Under the pieces are notes generated by a model that saw only the letters and a program-made list of their open reading frames with translations, was not told where the DNA came from and made no database searches. Shown one piece after another: positions 51,663 to 60,103 of a DNA stretch of 64,000 bases (within the stretch, counting starts at the first letter, position 1; the number at the start of each line of letters is the position of its first letter). This DNA is from CAYLNM01 sp964385045 (GTDB lineage: Bacteria > Planctomycetota > Phycisphaerae > Phycisphaerales > SM1A02), in NCBI GenBank assembly GCA_964385045.1, contig CAYLNM010000002.1, forward strand, positions 1 through 64,000, written 5' to 3'. The translations under genes and the position numbers were made by a program.

Positions 51663-52364
51663 ATGATGGACGTGACGGGACTGATCGCGACGCTGCGGGA
51701 CGACGCGGAGCTCGAGCCGGTGCGGGAGGCGCTCGCCGCCTGGGGGGACGACGTGGACCCGGCGATCGTCGAGTCGACGCTCCACTGGATCCGCTCGGTC
51801 CGGCGCGAGCTCGCCAACCTGCTCGAGCTCGTCACGGATCCGGACGACGCCCGGATGATGTGCGCCGTGAAGCACATGGAGTTCAAGGCGCACTGGATCA
51901 TGCTCAACACGCGGACCAACTACGGCCTCATGGCCGGCCGCGGCTTCGACCAACGGGACGCCTTCCGAGGCACCGCGCTGAGCGGCCTCGTCGACCTGCT
52001 CGAGTCGATCCTGCCCGAGCGGCACGTCGAGGCCTTCCACGCCGTGCTCTCCGAGCCGCTCGAGCGGAAGGTCTGCCGCGTCGTCGACCGCGAGCTCGAC
52101 GCCCGCGAAGACGCGGTCGAGGGGGTCCGCAGCTCGGCCGAGCGGGCGGCCGAGGCCGCGGCGGCGGCCGAGACGGCGCTGGCCGAGGCGGCCCGCGTCA
52201 CCGAGCTGGCCCGGCGGGCGGCCGAGGCGGCGATGCAGGCGTCCAGGGCCGAGGCGGCGGCGACCGAGGCGACGGGCGACGGGTCGGACGCCGGGACGAT
52301 CGGAGCGGACGCCTCCGACCCCGCCGAAGACGCGACGCGGGCGGCGACCGACGCGGCGGCCTGA
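51663..52364 (+). CDS. Hypothetical protein with C-terminal coiled coil
   Basis: The 233-aa protein is unrecognised. Residues 1-140 look like a compact helical domain with many conserved-looking residues (DDVDPAIVESTLHWIRSVRR, MMCAVKHMEFKAHWIMLNTR, DLLESILPERHVEAFHAVLS). From about residue 155 a long Ala/Glu/Arg heptad-like helix (AERAAEAAAAAETALAEAAR) continues to an acidic tail. No signal peptide or membrane segment is present. GGAG lies 9 nt before the ATG at 51663; ATG at 51666 is equally possible. It diverges from the DUF1573 gene and precedes tRNA-Leu. Function unknown. Confidence 0.65.
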   Translation: MMDVTGLIATLRDDAELEPVREALAAWGDDVDPAIVESTLHWIRSVRRELANLLELVTDPDDARMMCAVKHMEFKAHWIMLNTRTNYGLMAGRGFDQRDAFRGTALSGLVDLLESILPERHVEAFHAVLSEPLERKVCRVVDRELDAREDAVEGVRSSAERAAEAAAAAETALAEAARVTELARRAAEAAMQASRAEAAATEATGDGSDAGTIGADASDPAEDATRAATDAAA

Positions 52365-52419
52365 CCGCACACGCGGGGCTCCCCCGGCGCGTCGCGCCGC
52401 GACGCCGGGGCACCACCGG

Positions 52420-52425
52420 TAGACT
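52420..52425 (+). promoter_or_regulatory. -10 box of tRNA-Leu
   Basis: TAGACT ends 10 nt before the mature tRNA 5' end, giving a leader of only a few nucleotides. A convincing -35 hexamer is not seen. Confidence 0.5.
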
Positions 52426-52435
52426 GCGGATCCAC

Positions 52436-52519
52436 GCCGGAGTGGCGGAATCGGCAGACGCGGCGGATTCAAAATCCGCTGGCCGCAAGGCCATGAGGGT
52501 TCGAGTCCCTCCTCCGGCA
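52436..52519 (+). tRNA. tRNA-Leu (anticodon CAA)
   Basis: The 84-nt gene folds as a class II tRNA. The acceptor stem GCCGGAG pairs with CTCCGGC, with discriminator A at 52519. The anticodon stem-loop is GCGGA-TTCAAAA-TCCGC, giving CAA, which reads UUG. The long variable arm is TGGCC-GCAA-GGCCA, and the T arm is GAGGG-TTCGAGT-CCCTC. The 3' CCA is not encoded. Confidence 0.96.
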
Positions 52520-52598
52520 GTCCCGGCTCCGTGCGGGCGGCGTGCCGGCCGCGCCCCGGCCGCGCCGCTCGCCGCGATCCCGGGCCGGAGGCCCCCGC

Positions 52599-53468
52599 AT
52601 GGCCGTCGTCGACGATCCGCCCGGGCCGCCCGCCGGGCTCGACCCCCGCCACGTGTGCCTCCTCGAGGAGTGGCGGCAGGCGCGCGGCGCGGCCGAGATC
52701 GCGCTGGAGTTCGAGGAGATCGCCGGCGGGACGATGGCGTGGGCCGGCCCGGGCAGCACGTGGGCCAACCAGGCCTCGGGGCTCGGGCTCCGCGGACCGG
52801 TGTCGGGCGCCGAGCTCGACCGCTTCGTGGCGTACGACCGCGATCGCGGTGCGCCGCCGACGATCGAGGTCGCCCCGTACGCCCACGCGTCCCTCGTGCA
52901 CGGCCTCCGGGCCCGCGGGCTCGGGCTCCGCGAGTTCGAGCTGGTGCTCGCCACCGAGGTGATCCCCGGCGAGGACTGCCGGCGTCGCATCGCCGTCCCG
53001 CTCGACGCCGGCATCGAGGTGCGCCGCCACGAGCCGGGCGACGACGCCGCCGACGAGGCCTTCGCGCGGGTGTCGCTCAGCGGCATCGTGCCGGAGGGGA
53101 CGGAGCCGGGCGACGAGGACCTCGAGACGAGCATCCGATGCCTCCGCCATCCGCGCACGATCAACGTCGGGGCGTGGGCCGGCGACCGGCTGGTGGCCGC
53201 CGGGGCGATGGAGCTCATGCTCGACGCCCCGGACGAGGCGGGCCGGCCGACGCCGGTGGCGTGCTTCCTCGCGGTCACGGTCCGGCCGGAGTTTCGCCGC
53301 CGCGGCATCCAGCAGGCACTCATGGCGGCGCGGCTGCAGGCCTGCGCGGACGCCGGCTGCCGAATCGCCTGCATCCACTCCGACCCCGCGGTCGCGACGG
53401 CCCGCAACGCCCGCCGGCTTGGATTCACCCTCGCCTACACCACGGTGACGGTGGTGGCGGACGCCTGA
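52599..53468 (+). CDS. GNAT family N-acetyltransferase
   Basis: The 289-aa protein ends in a GNAT domain: the acetyl-CoA loop is VRPEFRRRGIQQALMAARLQ (R-x-x-G-x pattern), followed by CIHSDPAVATARNARRLGFT, typical of the C-terminal strand and helix. The N-terminal half (EIAGGTMAWAGPGSTWANQA, GLGLRGPV) resembles a degenerate first GNAT repeat found in two-domain members. The substrate is unknown and could be an amine, antibiotic or protein. GGAG 8 nt before the ATG at 52599. It lies just after tRNA-Leu. Confidence 0.85.
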   Translation: MAVVDDPPGPPAGLDPRHVCLLEEWRQARGAAEIALEFEEIAGGTMAWAGPGSTWANQASGLGLRGPVSGAELDRFVAYDRDRGAPPTIEVAPYAHASLVHGLRARGLGLREFELVLATEVIPGEDCRRRIAVPLDAGIEVRRHEPGDDAADEAFARVSLSGIVPEGTEPGDEDLETSIRCLRHPRTINVGAWAGDRLVAAGAMELMLDAPDEAGRPTPVACFLAVTVRPEFRRRGIQQALMAARLQACADAGCRIACIHSDPAVATARNARRLGFTLAYTTVTVVADA

Positions 53469-53490
53469 GGCCGGCCCCCGGGGCGGGTCC

Positions 53491-54438
53491 TCACCGGTCG
53501 CCGTCGGCGTCGCTCTCGCCCTTGCCTTCGCCCTCGCCCTCGCCGAGCGCCTCCTCCGGCTGCGGCTCGTCCGGGGATCGCCCCGCCGGCTCCGACGGCG
53601 GCCCGGAGGCGACGTTGTAGGTGACCGTGACCGCGATCGCGACCAGTCCCCCGATGACGCCGAGCCCGGGACGGATGAACTCCGGCGCCGCGACCGCGAG
53701 TCGCAGCACGATCGCCGCGAACGCGAAGCCGAAGTTGCGGAAGATCACGGCCGGCACGTCGGTGAACGCGATCGAGATCAGGGCCAGCAGCACGTCCACG
53801 AACACCAGCACCGTGAACAGGACCTCGAGCAGCTCGAGCCGCGGCTCGCCGGAGACGAGGGCCCTGAGGTCCTGCACGCACAGCACCGTCAGCACCCCGA
53901 GCATGACGAGGGCGACGAGCTTCTTCAGGTCGCGGAACCGCCGCACGCCGTCCTGGTCCTGCACGATCGGGCGGTGTCGCTGCAGCCGGCCGAAGCACGC
54001 CGCGGTGAGGAAGAGCAGCACTGCTCCCGCGGCATCGGCCCCCATCGCGGCCACGGTGCCGAACTGGTCGGTGCTCACGACGATCGGCTCGGGCAGGCGG
54101 GCCAGCATCAGGAAGGCGTCGCGGAGGAGCACGAGGGCGTAGAGCTGGAGGTGACGCCCCACGCTGTCGGCCACCGACCGGCCGAGGGCGAGGAGCATCT
54201 CCACCACCTCGAACACCAGCAGGACGGTCACGGTCCAGGCGATGGCGTGCAGGTGGTTGGTGGGCAGCCCGGCGAAGCGGGACGGCAGCACGTCGAGGCG
54301 GCGCAGCTCGATCAGGGCGACCCCGCCGAGCAGGACCGCCACCAGGACGACGGATCGCACGAGGCGGCCCGGACGGCTCTCCCAGGCCACCTCGAACCGA
54401 TCCGTCACGTCGCCGGCCCACTCGATGATCGCCCGCAT
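53491..54438 (-). CDS. Polytopic membrane protein of unknown function
   Basis: The 315-aa protein has about seven hydrophobic helices: LVRSVVLVAVLLGGVALIEL, HAIAWTVTVLLVFEVVEMLL, LQLYALVLLRDAFLMLARL, AAGAVLLFLTAACFGRL, LVALVMLGVLTVLCVQDL, LLEVLFTVLVFVDVLLALIS and VIGGLVAIAVTVTYNV. The C-terminal 40 residues are Glu/Gly/Lys-rich and hydrophilic. I recognise no family. ATG at 54438 has GGAGG upstream; longer in-frame starts encode Arg/Gly-rich sequence. It converges on the acetyltransferase gene with only 22 bp between. Confidence 0.75.
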   Translation of the reverse strand: MRAIIEWAGDVTDRFEVAWESRPGRLVRSVVLVAVLLGGVALIELRRLDVLPSRFAGLPTNHLHAIAWTVTVLLVFEVVEMLLALGRSVADSVGRHLQLYALVLLRDAFLMLARLPEPIVVSTDQFGTVAAMGADAAGAVLLFLTAACFGRLQRHRPIVQDQDGVRRFRDLKKLVALVMLGVLTVLCVQDLRALVSGEPRLELLEVLFTVLVFVDVLLALISIAFTDVPAVIFRNFGFAFAAIVLRLAVAAPEFIRPGLGVIGGLVAIAVTVTYNVASGPPSEPAGRSPDEPQPEEALGEGEGEGKGESDADGDR

Positions 54439-54749
54439 GGGACCTCCGGCCGGACCGGAGGGCCCACGAATGGCGGACGCTCCGATGCGACCGTCAACGG
54501 TAGCCCCGGGCGGGGATCGGTCCCCGAAGGACTTCCCCCGACGACCGCGCCGGCGATGGGGACGGGACGCCGGGCCGGGACCGGCCACCGCCACCTCGGG
54601 AGAACCCGGAACGAAACCGCCCCACCGGCCCCTTCGAGCCTGCATCGCCGGCGGCCGGCGCGGGTAGGACCGGCACCTGTCCCGGGGATCCGTCCCCGAT
54701 CACCCCACCGCCCCGCCCGGGCCCTCGCCGCCCGCCGGAGACCCCACCG
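54439..54749. other. Gene-free divergent interval
   Basis: About 311 bp between the membrane protein and the S9 peptidase. No clear promoter pair is visible; a TAGGAC at about 54665-54670 is a weak -10 candidate for the peptidase. Confidence 0.35.
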
Positions 54750-57700
54750 GTGCGACCGACCCGCCTGCTGCCCTCCGCCTGCCTCGCCTGCGTCCTCGCG
54801 GCGCTGGTGGCGCTCCTGCCGACCTCCGTGCCCGCCGCCGCCGGCGGACCCTTCACCGCGATGCTCGAGGCACGGGACGCCGAGGACGACGGCGTCGAGC
54901 GGCTGACCCTCGAGGAGCTGACGCTCGAGCGGATCTTCCCGGACGACCCGATCTTCGGCCCGTCGGCCCTCGGGATGGCGTTCAGCGCCGACGGGCGGTT
55001 CGGCGCGTGGCTCTACCGCCCGCCGGCCGAGCGGCGACACGGCAACGACCTCTGGCTGCTCGACACCGAGACGGGCGCCGTCGAGCGGCTGACGAAGGTC
55101 TCGGTGATGCGGGAGTTCCAGGCCTCGAGCCGGAAGGTGAGCGAGGACCGGATCCGCAAGGCCCGGGCGAGCCGGCGGGGCGGCGGCGACGACGCCGGCG
55201 GCGGCGGCTCCGACCGCGAGCGGCGGAACGGCGAGGACGCCCCGCCCGCCGACGACGGCCTCTCCGGCACCTGGGCCGGCACCATGACCGGCGAGGAGGA
55301 GCTCGTCGGCGAGGGCATGGAGATCGTCCTCACGCTCCGCCTCGGACGCGGCGGCCGCGTGGAGGGCACCGCCCAGACGCCGCTCGGCACCGCGACCATC
55401 ACCGAGGGCCGATTCCGCGGCGGCGTGCTCGACTGCCTGATCGTCGAGCCGGAGTCCGGGATGCGGATCCGCCTGCAGGCCCGCATCACCGGGGAGCGGC
55501 TCCGCGGCACGCTCACCGTGGAGGGCGAGGACATCGAGCTCCGGCTCACTGCCGAGCGGACCGAGGTCGGCCGCGGGATCGACGAGGAGGACGTGGACGC
55601 GGACGACGCGGACCACGGCGACGGGCGCGTTGACGAGGACGGCGACGGCGACGGCGGCGAGGGCGACGACGAGGACGAGATCGACCTCGGCGACGTGGTC
55701 GGCGACGACGACGCCGACGACCGTCGCGCCCCCCGCTACGGCGGCATCCAGTCCTTCACATGGCACCCCGAGGGCCACGAGCTCATCTTCACCTCCGGCG
55801 GCGACCTCTACCGCATGGACGTGCCGGCCCGAGACATCACGCGGCTGACGATGACCCAGGAGCCCGAGCGCGGCGTGCAGTGGCTGCCGGACGGCAGCGG
55901 CTACACCTACCTGCGCGGCAGCAGCATCATCCGCGTGCGCTTCGGCGACCACGTGGTCGAGCAGATGGACCCGAACCTGCCCTCCGGCGAGTCGCTCGGG
56001 CAGTTCCGCATGAGCCCCGACGGACGATTCTTCACCTTCGTCACCACCCGCGGCACCAGCTGGTGGGGCGCGGGCCAGCAGGTGACGCTCGTGGACTACC
56101 GCGGCCGATTCGCCCGCGCCCGGCAGGTCCGCCGCCACATGCCCGGCGACCCGATCCCCGACTACGAGTGGCGGTTCTGGGTCTACGACTCCGCCGGACA
56201 CCGCCACGAGCGCGGCGAGCTCGTGCAGGTCCACGCCAAGAAGCTGTCCGGACCGCGGGACCGCGTGCAGGTGCCCGAGTGGGCCCCCGACTCCAGCCGG
56301 GCCGTCTTCGCGACGTTCGACCAGGCCACGTCCATGGTCGAGATCCTCGAGACGCGGATCCCCCAGCCCGAGGCGCCGGAGGCCGGTGGCGAGGACGCGG
56401 AGGCGGAAGGCGACGGCAACGGTGCCGACGCCGCGGCCGCGGCGGACCGGGAGGCCGAGGCGGTCAAGGCCGAGCCCGCCCGCCCGATCTACCGCTTCGC
56501 CCACACCCACGGCCCGAACACCCCGGAGCGGATCCGCCCGTGGTACCTCGCCGACTCGCGGCGGGTGGTGTTCATCGCCGAGATCAGCGGCTTCCGGCAC
56601 CTGCACGTCCTCGACCCGCTGTACGAGGCGCTGACGCAGATCACCCACGGCCGCTACGAGGTCTATCCGTTCGCGATGAGCGACGACCACACGCGGCTCT
56701 TCGTGACCGCGACGAAGGAGCACCCCTCGCGCGAGGACGTGTACGAGGTCGACCTCGAGACCGGCGACATGCGCCGTCTGAGCCTCCGCGAGGGCGTCTA
56801 CGGACGGCCCGCGGTGAGCGACGACGGCCGCTGGGTCCTCGCCACCCACATCGACTTCCGGTCGCTGCGCGAGCTGCACCTGATCGACACCGAGGCCGGC
56901 AGCGATCGCGTCCTGACCGACTCGCACGACGAGGAGGCGCTCCGGCTGACCACCGAGGTCCCGGAGTACTTCACGTTCGAGAACCGGCACGGTCACGTCA
57001 TCCACGGCCACATGTTCACGCCGGACGACTGGACGCCGGAGGACCGGCGGCCGCTGCTGCTGTACGTCTACGGCGGACCGCTCGGCGCGCGGAACATGAT
57101 CACCCGCGGCGCGTTCAGCGCCCCGAGCTACTTCTTCGCGATGTACATGGCCCGCAAGCACGGCTGGGTGACGGCGACGGTCGACCCCCGCGGCGCCTCG
57201 GGCTTCGGCGGCGCGTTCGAGAACGCGAACTTCGAGCAGGTCGGCCGGCCGCAGGTCGAGGACCTCGTCGACGCCGCCCACTGGCTGGTCGACAATGCGG
57301 GAGTGGATCCCGACCGCATGGCGATGCACGGCTGGAGCTTCGGCGGCTTCCAGACCCAGATGGTCCTCTACACCGAGCCCGACGTCTTCGCCGCCGGCAT
57401 CGCCGGGGCCGGCCCGACCGAGTGGAAGAACTACAACACCTGGTACACCACCGGCACCGTCGGCACCCGCTGGAACGAGGACGGCATGCCCGACGGCGAG
57501 ACGTACTCGCTCATCCCGCTCGCGAAGAACCTGACCGGCCGCCTGCTGCTCGTGCACGGCGTGGAGGACGCCAACGTCCTCTACCAGGACACGGTCAAGG
57601 TCTACCAGGCGCTGCTGCGGGCGGGCAAGGAGGCGCTCGTCGACCTGTTCCTCGATCCGTCCGGCGGCCACGGCCTCGGCGGTGACGTCAAGACGATCGG

Positions 57701-57815
57701 CCGCTACCGCAAGTACGAGGGCTGGCTCCTCGACGTGATCGGCAGCGGGCACGAGGACGACGAGCACGAGCACGGCGGAGACGAGGGCGAGGCGGACGAC
57801 GGCGACGACGGCTGA
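54750..57815 (+). CDS. Secreted S9-family prolyl oligopeptidase / DPP IV-like, with inserted domain
   Basis: The 1021-aa exported serine peptidase starts with a signal peptide (ACLACVLAALVALLPTSVPA, cleavage near Ala-Ala-Ala). The N-terminal part is a DPP IV-type beta-propeller, and the alpha/beta-hydrolase domain follows from about residue 740. The catalytic triad is Ser863 in HGWSFGGF, Asp940 in VHGVEDANV and His974 in PSGGHGLGG. Between residues about 130 and 330 there is an insertion not seen in ordinary DPP IV enzymes. It begins with an Arg/Gly linker, continues with a beta-rich module (LSGTWAGTMTGEEE through EDIELRLTAERTE), and ends with a long Asp/Glu-rich tract (about 278-325) that could bind calcium. 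GTG start with GGAG 9 nt upstream. Confidence 0.88.
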   Translation: MRPTRLLPSACLACVLAALVALLPTSVPAAAGGPFTAMLEARDAEDDGVERLTLEELTLERIFPDDPIFGPSALGMAFSADGRFGAWLYRPPAERRHGNDLWLLDTETGAVERLTKVSVMREFQASSRKVSEDRIRKARASRRGGGDDAGGGGSDRERRNGEDAPPADDGLSGTWAGTMTGEEELVGEGMEIVLTLRLGRGGRVEGTAQTPLGTATITEGRFRGGVLDCLIVEPESGMRIRLQARITGERLRGTLTVEGEDIELRLTAERTEVGRGIDEEDVDADDADHGDGRVDEDGDGDGGEGDDEDEIDLGDVVGDDDADDRRAPRYGGIQSFTWHPEGHELIFTSGGDLYRMDVPARDITRLTMTQEPERGVQWLPDGSGYTYLRGSSIIRVRFGDHVVEQMDPNLPSGESLGQFRMSPDGRFFTFVTTRGTSWWGAGQQVTLVDYRGRFARARQVRRHMPGDPIPDYEWRFWVYDSAGHRHERGELVQVHAKKLSGPRDRVQVPEWAPDSSRAVFATFDQATSMVEILETRIPQPEAPEAGGEDAEAEGDGNGADAAAAADREAEAVKAEPARPIYRFAHTHGPNTPERIRPWYLADSRRVVFIAEISGFRHLHVLDPLYEALTQITHGRYEVYPFAMSDDHTRLFVTATKEHPSREDVYEVDLETGDMRRLSLREGVYGRPAVSDDGRWVLATHIDFRSLRELHLIDTEAGSDRVLTDSHDEEALRLTTEVPEYFTFENRHGHVIHGHMFTPDDWTPEDRRPLLLYVYGGPLGARNMITRGAFSAPSYFFAMYMARKHGWVTATVDPRGASGFGGAFENANFEQVGRPQVEDLVDAAHWLVDNAGVDPDRMAMHGWSFGGFQTQMVLYTEPDVFAAGIAGAGPTEWKNYNTWYTTGTVGTRWNEDGMPDGETYSLIPLAKNLTGRLLLVHGVEDANVLYQDTVKVYQALLRAGKEALVDLFLDPSGGHGLGGDVKTIGRYRKYEGWLLDVIGSGHEDDEHEHGGDEGEADDGDDG

Positions 57816-57860
57816 GGTCCGCCCCGGGGCTTGCCGGCGCGTCCTGTCGGCGGAGCGTCG

Positions 57861-57970
57861 GGCACGGCACGACACGCCGCGGCACGCCGCGGCACGACAC
57901 GCCGCGGCACGGCACGACTCGGCGCGCCACGACTCGGCGCGGCACGCCGCGGCACGACACGGCGGGGCAC
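57861..57970. repeat. GCACGACACGCCGCGG-type tandem repeat cluster
   Basis: About 110 bp made of degenerate 10-bp words (GGCACGACAC, GCCGCGGCAC, GACTCGGCGC) repeated many times between two converging genes. Units contain CCGCGG palindromes, so hairpins are possible and may end transcription from either side. Confidence 0.8.
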
Positions 57971-57975
57971 CGTCC

Positions 57976-59319
57976 TCAGCCCGGGTCGGGTACGCCCGCG
58001 GTGTCGGTCCCGGCGCCTTCGGCGGGCCGCAGCGTGCCGTCGGACCATCCCGCGGCCACGCCGCGCTCGCCGCGGAGCAGCGCGGCGAGCGGCTCGCCGA
58101 GCACCTCGCGGCGCCAGCCGGGGAACAGGGCCGCCACGTCCTCGCCGCGCCGGTGGGCGAACCAGGCCCGGGCGAGGTCCTTGCGGCCCGAGACCAGTCC
58201 CGGGTCCACGCCCGCGGCCCGGCACAGGACCTGCGCCGCCGACCACGCCGAGTCGATCGCCACGCGGTCGCGGATCGTCTCCTCGCCCGTGACCCGGGCG
58301 GGAAGCTCGGAGGGATCCCGGGACTTCACCGCGGTGATCAGCGCCGCGAGCCGCTCGCCGTGGGACTCCACGACGGGGCGCGGCATCCCCTTCAGGTCAC
58401 CGAGGCGGTCGACGGTCTCCGGCATCTCCTTCGCGAGCCGGAGGATCACCTCGTCGCGCAGGAAGGCGCGAGGCGGGACGTTCCGCTCGCGGGCGGCCTC
58501 GTCGCGCAGCTGCAGCACCTCGCGCACCACCGCGACCTGCCGCGGGCGGAAGTTCCGGGTGCCGACGATCCGCTCGGTGCGGCGATCGACGTCGAAGCCG
58601 AAGCGATCCGGGGCGACCTGCTCGTCGCACTCGGCCCGGGCCCACGCGAGGCGGCCGCGGTCCTCGAGCGCCGCCTCGATCGCCCGCCACGCGGCCACGA
58701 GGTACCGCACGTCGTCGGCGGCGTAGCCGAGGTGGGCCCGCGACAGCGGTCGCCGGTCCCAGCGGGTGAAGGTCATGCCCTTGCCGAGCTTGACGCCGAG
58801 GAAGAGGTCGACGACGGCGGCGAGGCTGAGCGGGTGCGGCAGGTCGAGGAAGGCCGCCGCGAGCTGGGTGTCGACCACGTTCACCGGCGGTCGCCCGAGC
58901 AGCCGCAGGGCCGGCTCGAGGTCCTGCTGCCCCGCGTGCACCACCACGGTCACGTCGGGATCGGCGACGAGCTCCCAGGCGGGCGTCACGTCGAGGCTCG
59001 GGATGGGATCGAGCAGCCACAGCCGGTCGGCGGTCGCCACCTGCACGAGACAGATCCGCGGGACGTAGGTCTCCTCGCCGATGAACTCGGTGTCGAAGGC
59101 GACGCACCCGGCCGCCCGGGCCGCCTCCAGCATCGCCCCGAGCCCCGCGTCGTCCGTGACGAGCTCGGGCTCATCGGCGGGCACCAGCGGATGCTCGATC
59201 ACGGGCCCCCGGGCGGGCGCACCGGCCGCCTCGGCCATGGCCTCGTCGTGACGACGACTGCGCCAGTCCTTGCGGGTGCGCCGTCGCCGCTTCCTGCCGC
59301 CTCCACCGGTCGCGCTCAC
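57976..59319 (-). CDS. rnd: Ribonuclease D
   Basis: The 447-aa protein is a DEDD 3'-5' exonuclease that trims tRNA and other small RNAs. Exonuclease motifs are VAFDTEFIGEETY (ExoI), VVVHAGQQDLEPAL (ExoII) and LSRAHLGYAADDVRYL (ExoIII with Tyr and Asp). One HRDC domain follows (FRPRQVAVVREVLQLRDEAARERNVPPRAFLRDEVI), then a second HRDC-like region near residue 330. A basic Arg/Lys-rich N-terminal extension (KRRRRTRKDWRSRR) of about 25 residues may bind RNA. GTG at 59319 overlaps the stop codon of the upstream gene by 4 bp, marking coupling. Confidence 0.92.
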   Translation of the reverse strand: MSATGGGGRKRRRRTRKDWRSRRHDEAMAEAAGAPARGPVIEHPLVPADEPELVTDDAGLGAMLEAARAAGCVAFDTEFIGEETYVPRICLVQVATADRLWLLDPIPSLDVTPAWELVADPDVTVVVHAGQQDLEPALRLLGRPPVNVVDTQLAAAFLDLPHPLSLAAVVDLFLGVKLGKGMTFTRWDRRPLSRAHLGYAADDVRYLVAAWRAIEAALEDRGRLAWARAECDEQVAPDRFGFDVDRRTERIVGTRNFRPRQVAVVREVLQLRDEAARERNVPPRAFLRDEVILRLAKEMPETVDRLGDLKGMPRPVVESHGERLAALITAVKSRDPSELPARVTGEETIRDRVAIDSAWSAAQVLCRAAGVDPGLVSGRKDLARAWFAHRRGEDVAALFPGWRREVLGEPLAALLRGERGVAAGWSDGTLRPAEGAGTDTAGVPDPG

Positions 59320-60077
59320 GCGTGGGCTCCGTGGTCGTCGGGATCCGCGGCCGCCGGGCCGAGGGCGAGCACGAGCTCGACCTCCCCGAGCGGCGCGTCG
59401 AGCTCGCGGGCGATGCGACGGGGATCGAGGCCGGACGCCGAGAGCTCGTGGATGCGGGCCGCGAGGCGCCGCCGGTCCTCGGGCCGCGGCGCCTCGTCGC
59501 CCGGGGCCGGCCGCACCGAGGGCGGGACGTGCCGCGCGGGGACGGGCTCCGGGTCGACGGGCTCGTCGTCGCCGCCCGCGGCCCGGCCGGCGCCGCCGCC
59601 CGCCTCGAGCCGGGCGATCCGGGCGTCGGCATCCTCGAGCAGTCGCTCGAGCCGCGCCGCCCGGCCGTCGAGCATCGCGGCGAGCTCGGTGGCGGCGGCC
59701 ACGGGATCCACGACGCCCTCGGCCGGCCCGGACGGCCGCGTCGAACGCTCCCGGGCCGCGGCGTCCTGCTTCAGCCGCTCGAGGCGCTCGCGCGGGGATG
59801 CGTCCTCCTCCGGCGACGCGGCCCCCCGCCGCCGCAGGGCCCGGAGCGACACGAAGACGAGGACCACCACGCCTGCGGCCATGAGGATCTGGGGCAGGGT
59901 CGGGCCCGGGTCGGCGGTCTCGAACGCCCCCGGGGCCGTCCCGGCTCCGTCGGACGGGGGCGCGGGCACGCCGGCCACGGCGCGACCCGCGGTCGCGATG
60001 AGGGGCGAGGCGGCGAGGACGACCCGGAGGGCGGCCGCGCGGGCCGCGCCGGGCGGCGGTGGTCGGAGGAGGACCAT
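59316..60077 (-). CDS. Membrane-anchored protein with C-terminal helix-turn-helix-like segment
   Basis: The 253-aa protein has a hydrophobic N-terminus, a second helix (LPQILMAAGVVVLVFVSLRAL, about 60-80), a cytosolic coiled coil (PRERLERLKQDAAARER, LDGRAARLERLLEDADARIARLE), a Pro/Gly-rich linker and a final segment RLAARIHELSASGLDPRRIARELDAPLGEVELVLAL. That final segment has the pattern of DUF2802 / DUF6115-type helix-turn-helix tails in membrane-tethered proteins of unknown role. Its ATG diverges from tilS with 26 bp between, and its stop codon overlaps rnd. I cannot assign a function. Confidence 0.68.
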   Translation of the reverse strand: MVLLRPPPPGAARAAALRVVLAASPLIATAGRAVAGVPAPPSDGAGTAPGAFETADPGPTLPQILMAAGVVVLVFVSLRALRRRGAASPEEDASPRERLERLKQDAAARERSTRPSGPAEGVVDPVAAATELAAMLDGRAARLERLLEDADARIARLEAGGGAGRAAGGDDEPVDPEPVPARHVPPSVRPAPGDEAPRPEDRRRLAARIHELSASGLDPRRIARELDAPLGEVELVLALGPAAADPDDHGAHA

Positions 60078-60087
60078 CGGTCACGGC

Positions 60088-60097
60088 ATGGTACCGT
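60088..60097. promoter_or_regulatory. Overlapping divergent -10 boxes around a GGTACC palindrome
   Basis: Plus strand TACCGT (60092-60097) ends 6 nt before the tilS GTG. Minus strand TACCAT (60093 down to 60088) ends 10 nt before the ATG at 60077. The shared core is GGTACC (60090-60095). It is the same arrangement as at 1811-1820. Confidence 0.4.
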
Positions 60098-60103
60098 CTC
60101 GTC

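Noticed and set aside
57861..57970. Possible CRISPR array
   Set aside because: Repeat units are only about 10 bp, degenerate and contiguous, with no spacers of constant length, and no cas genes are nearby.
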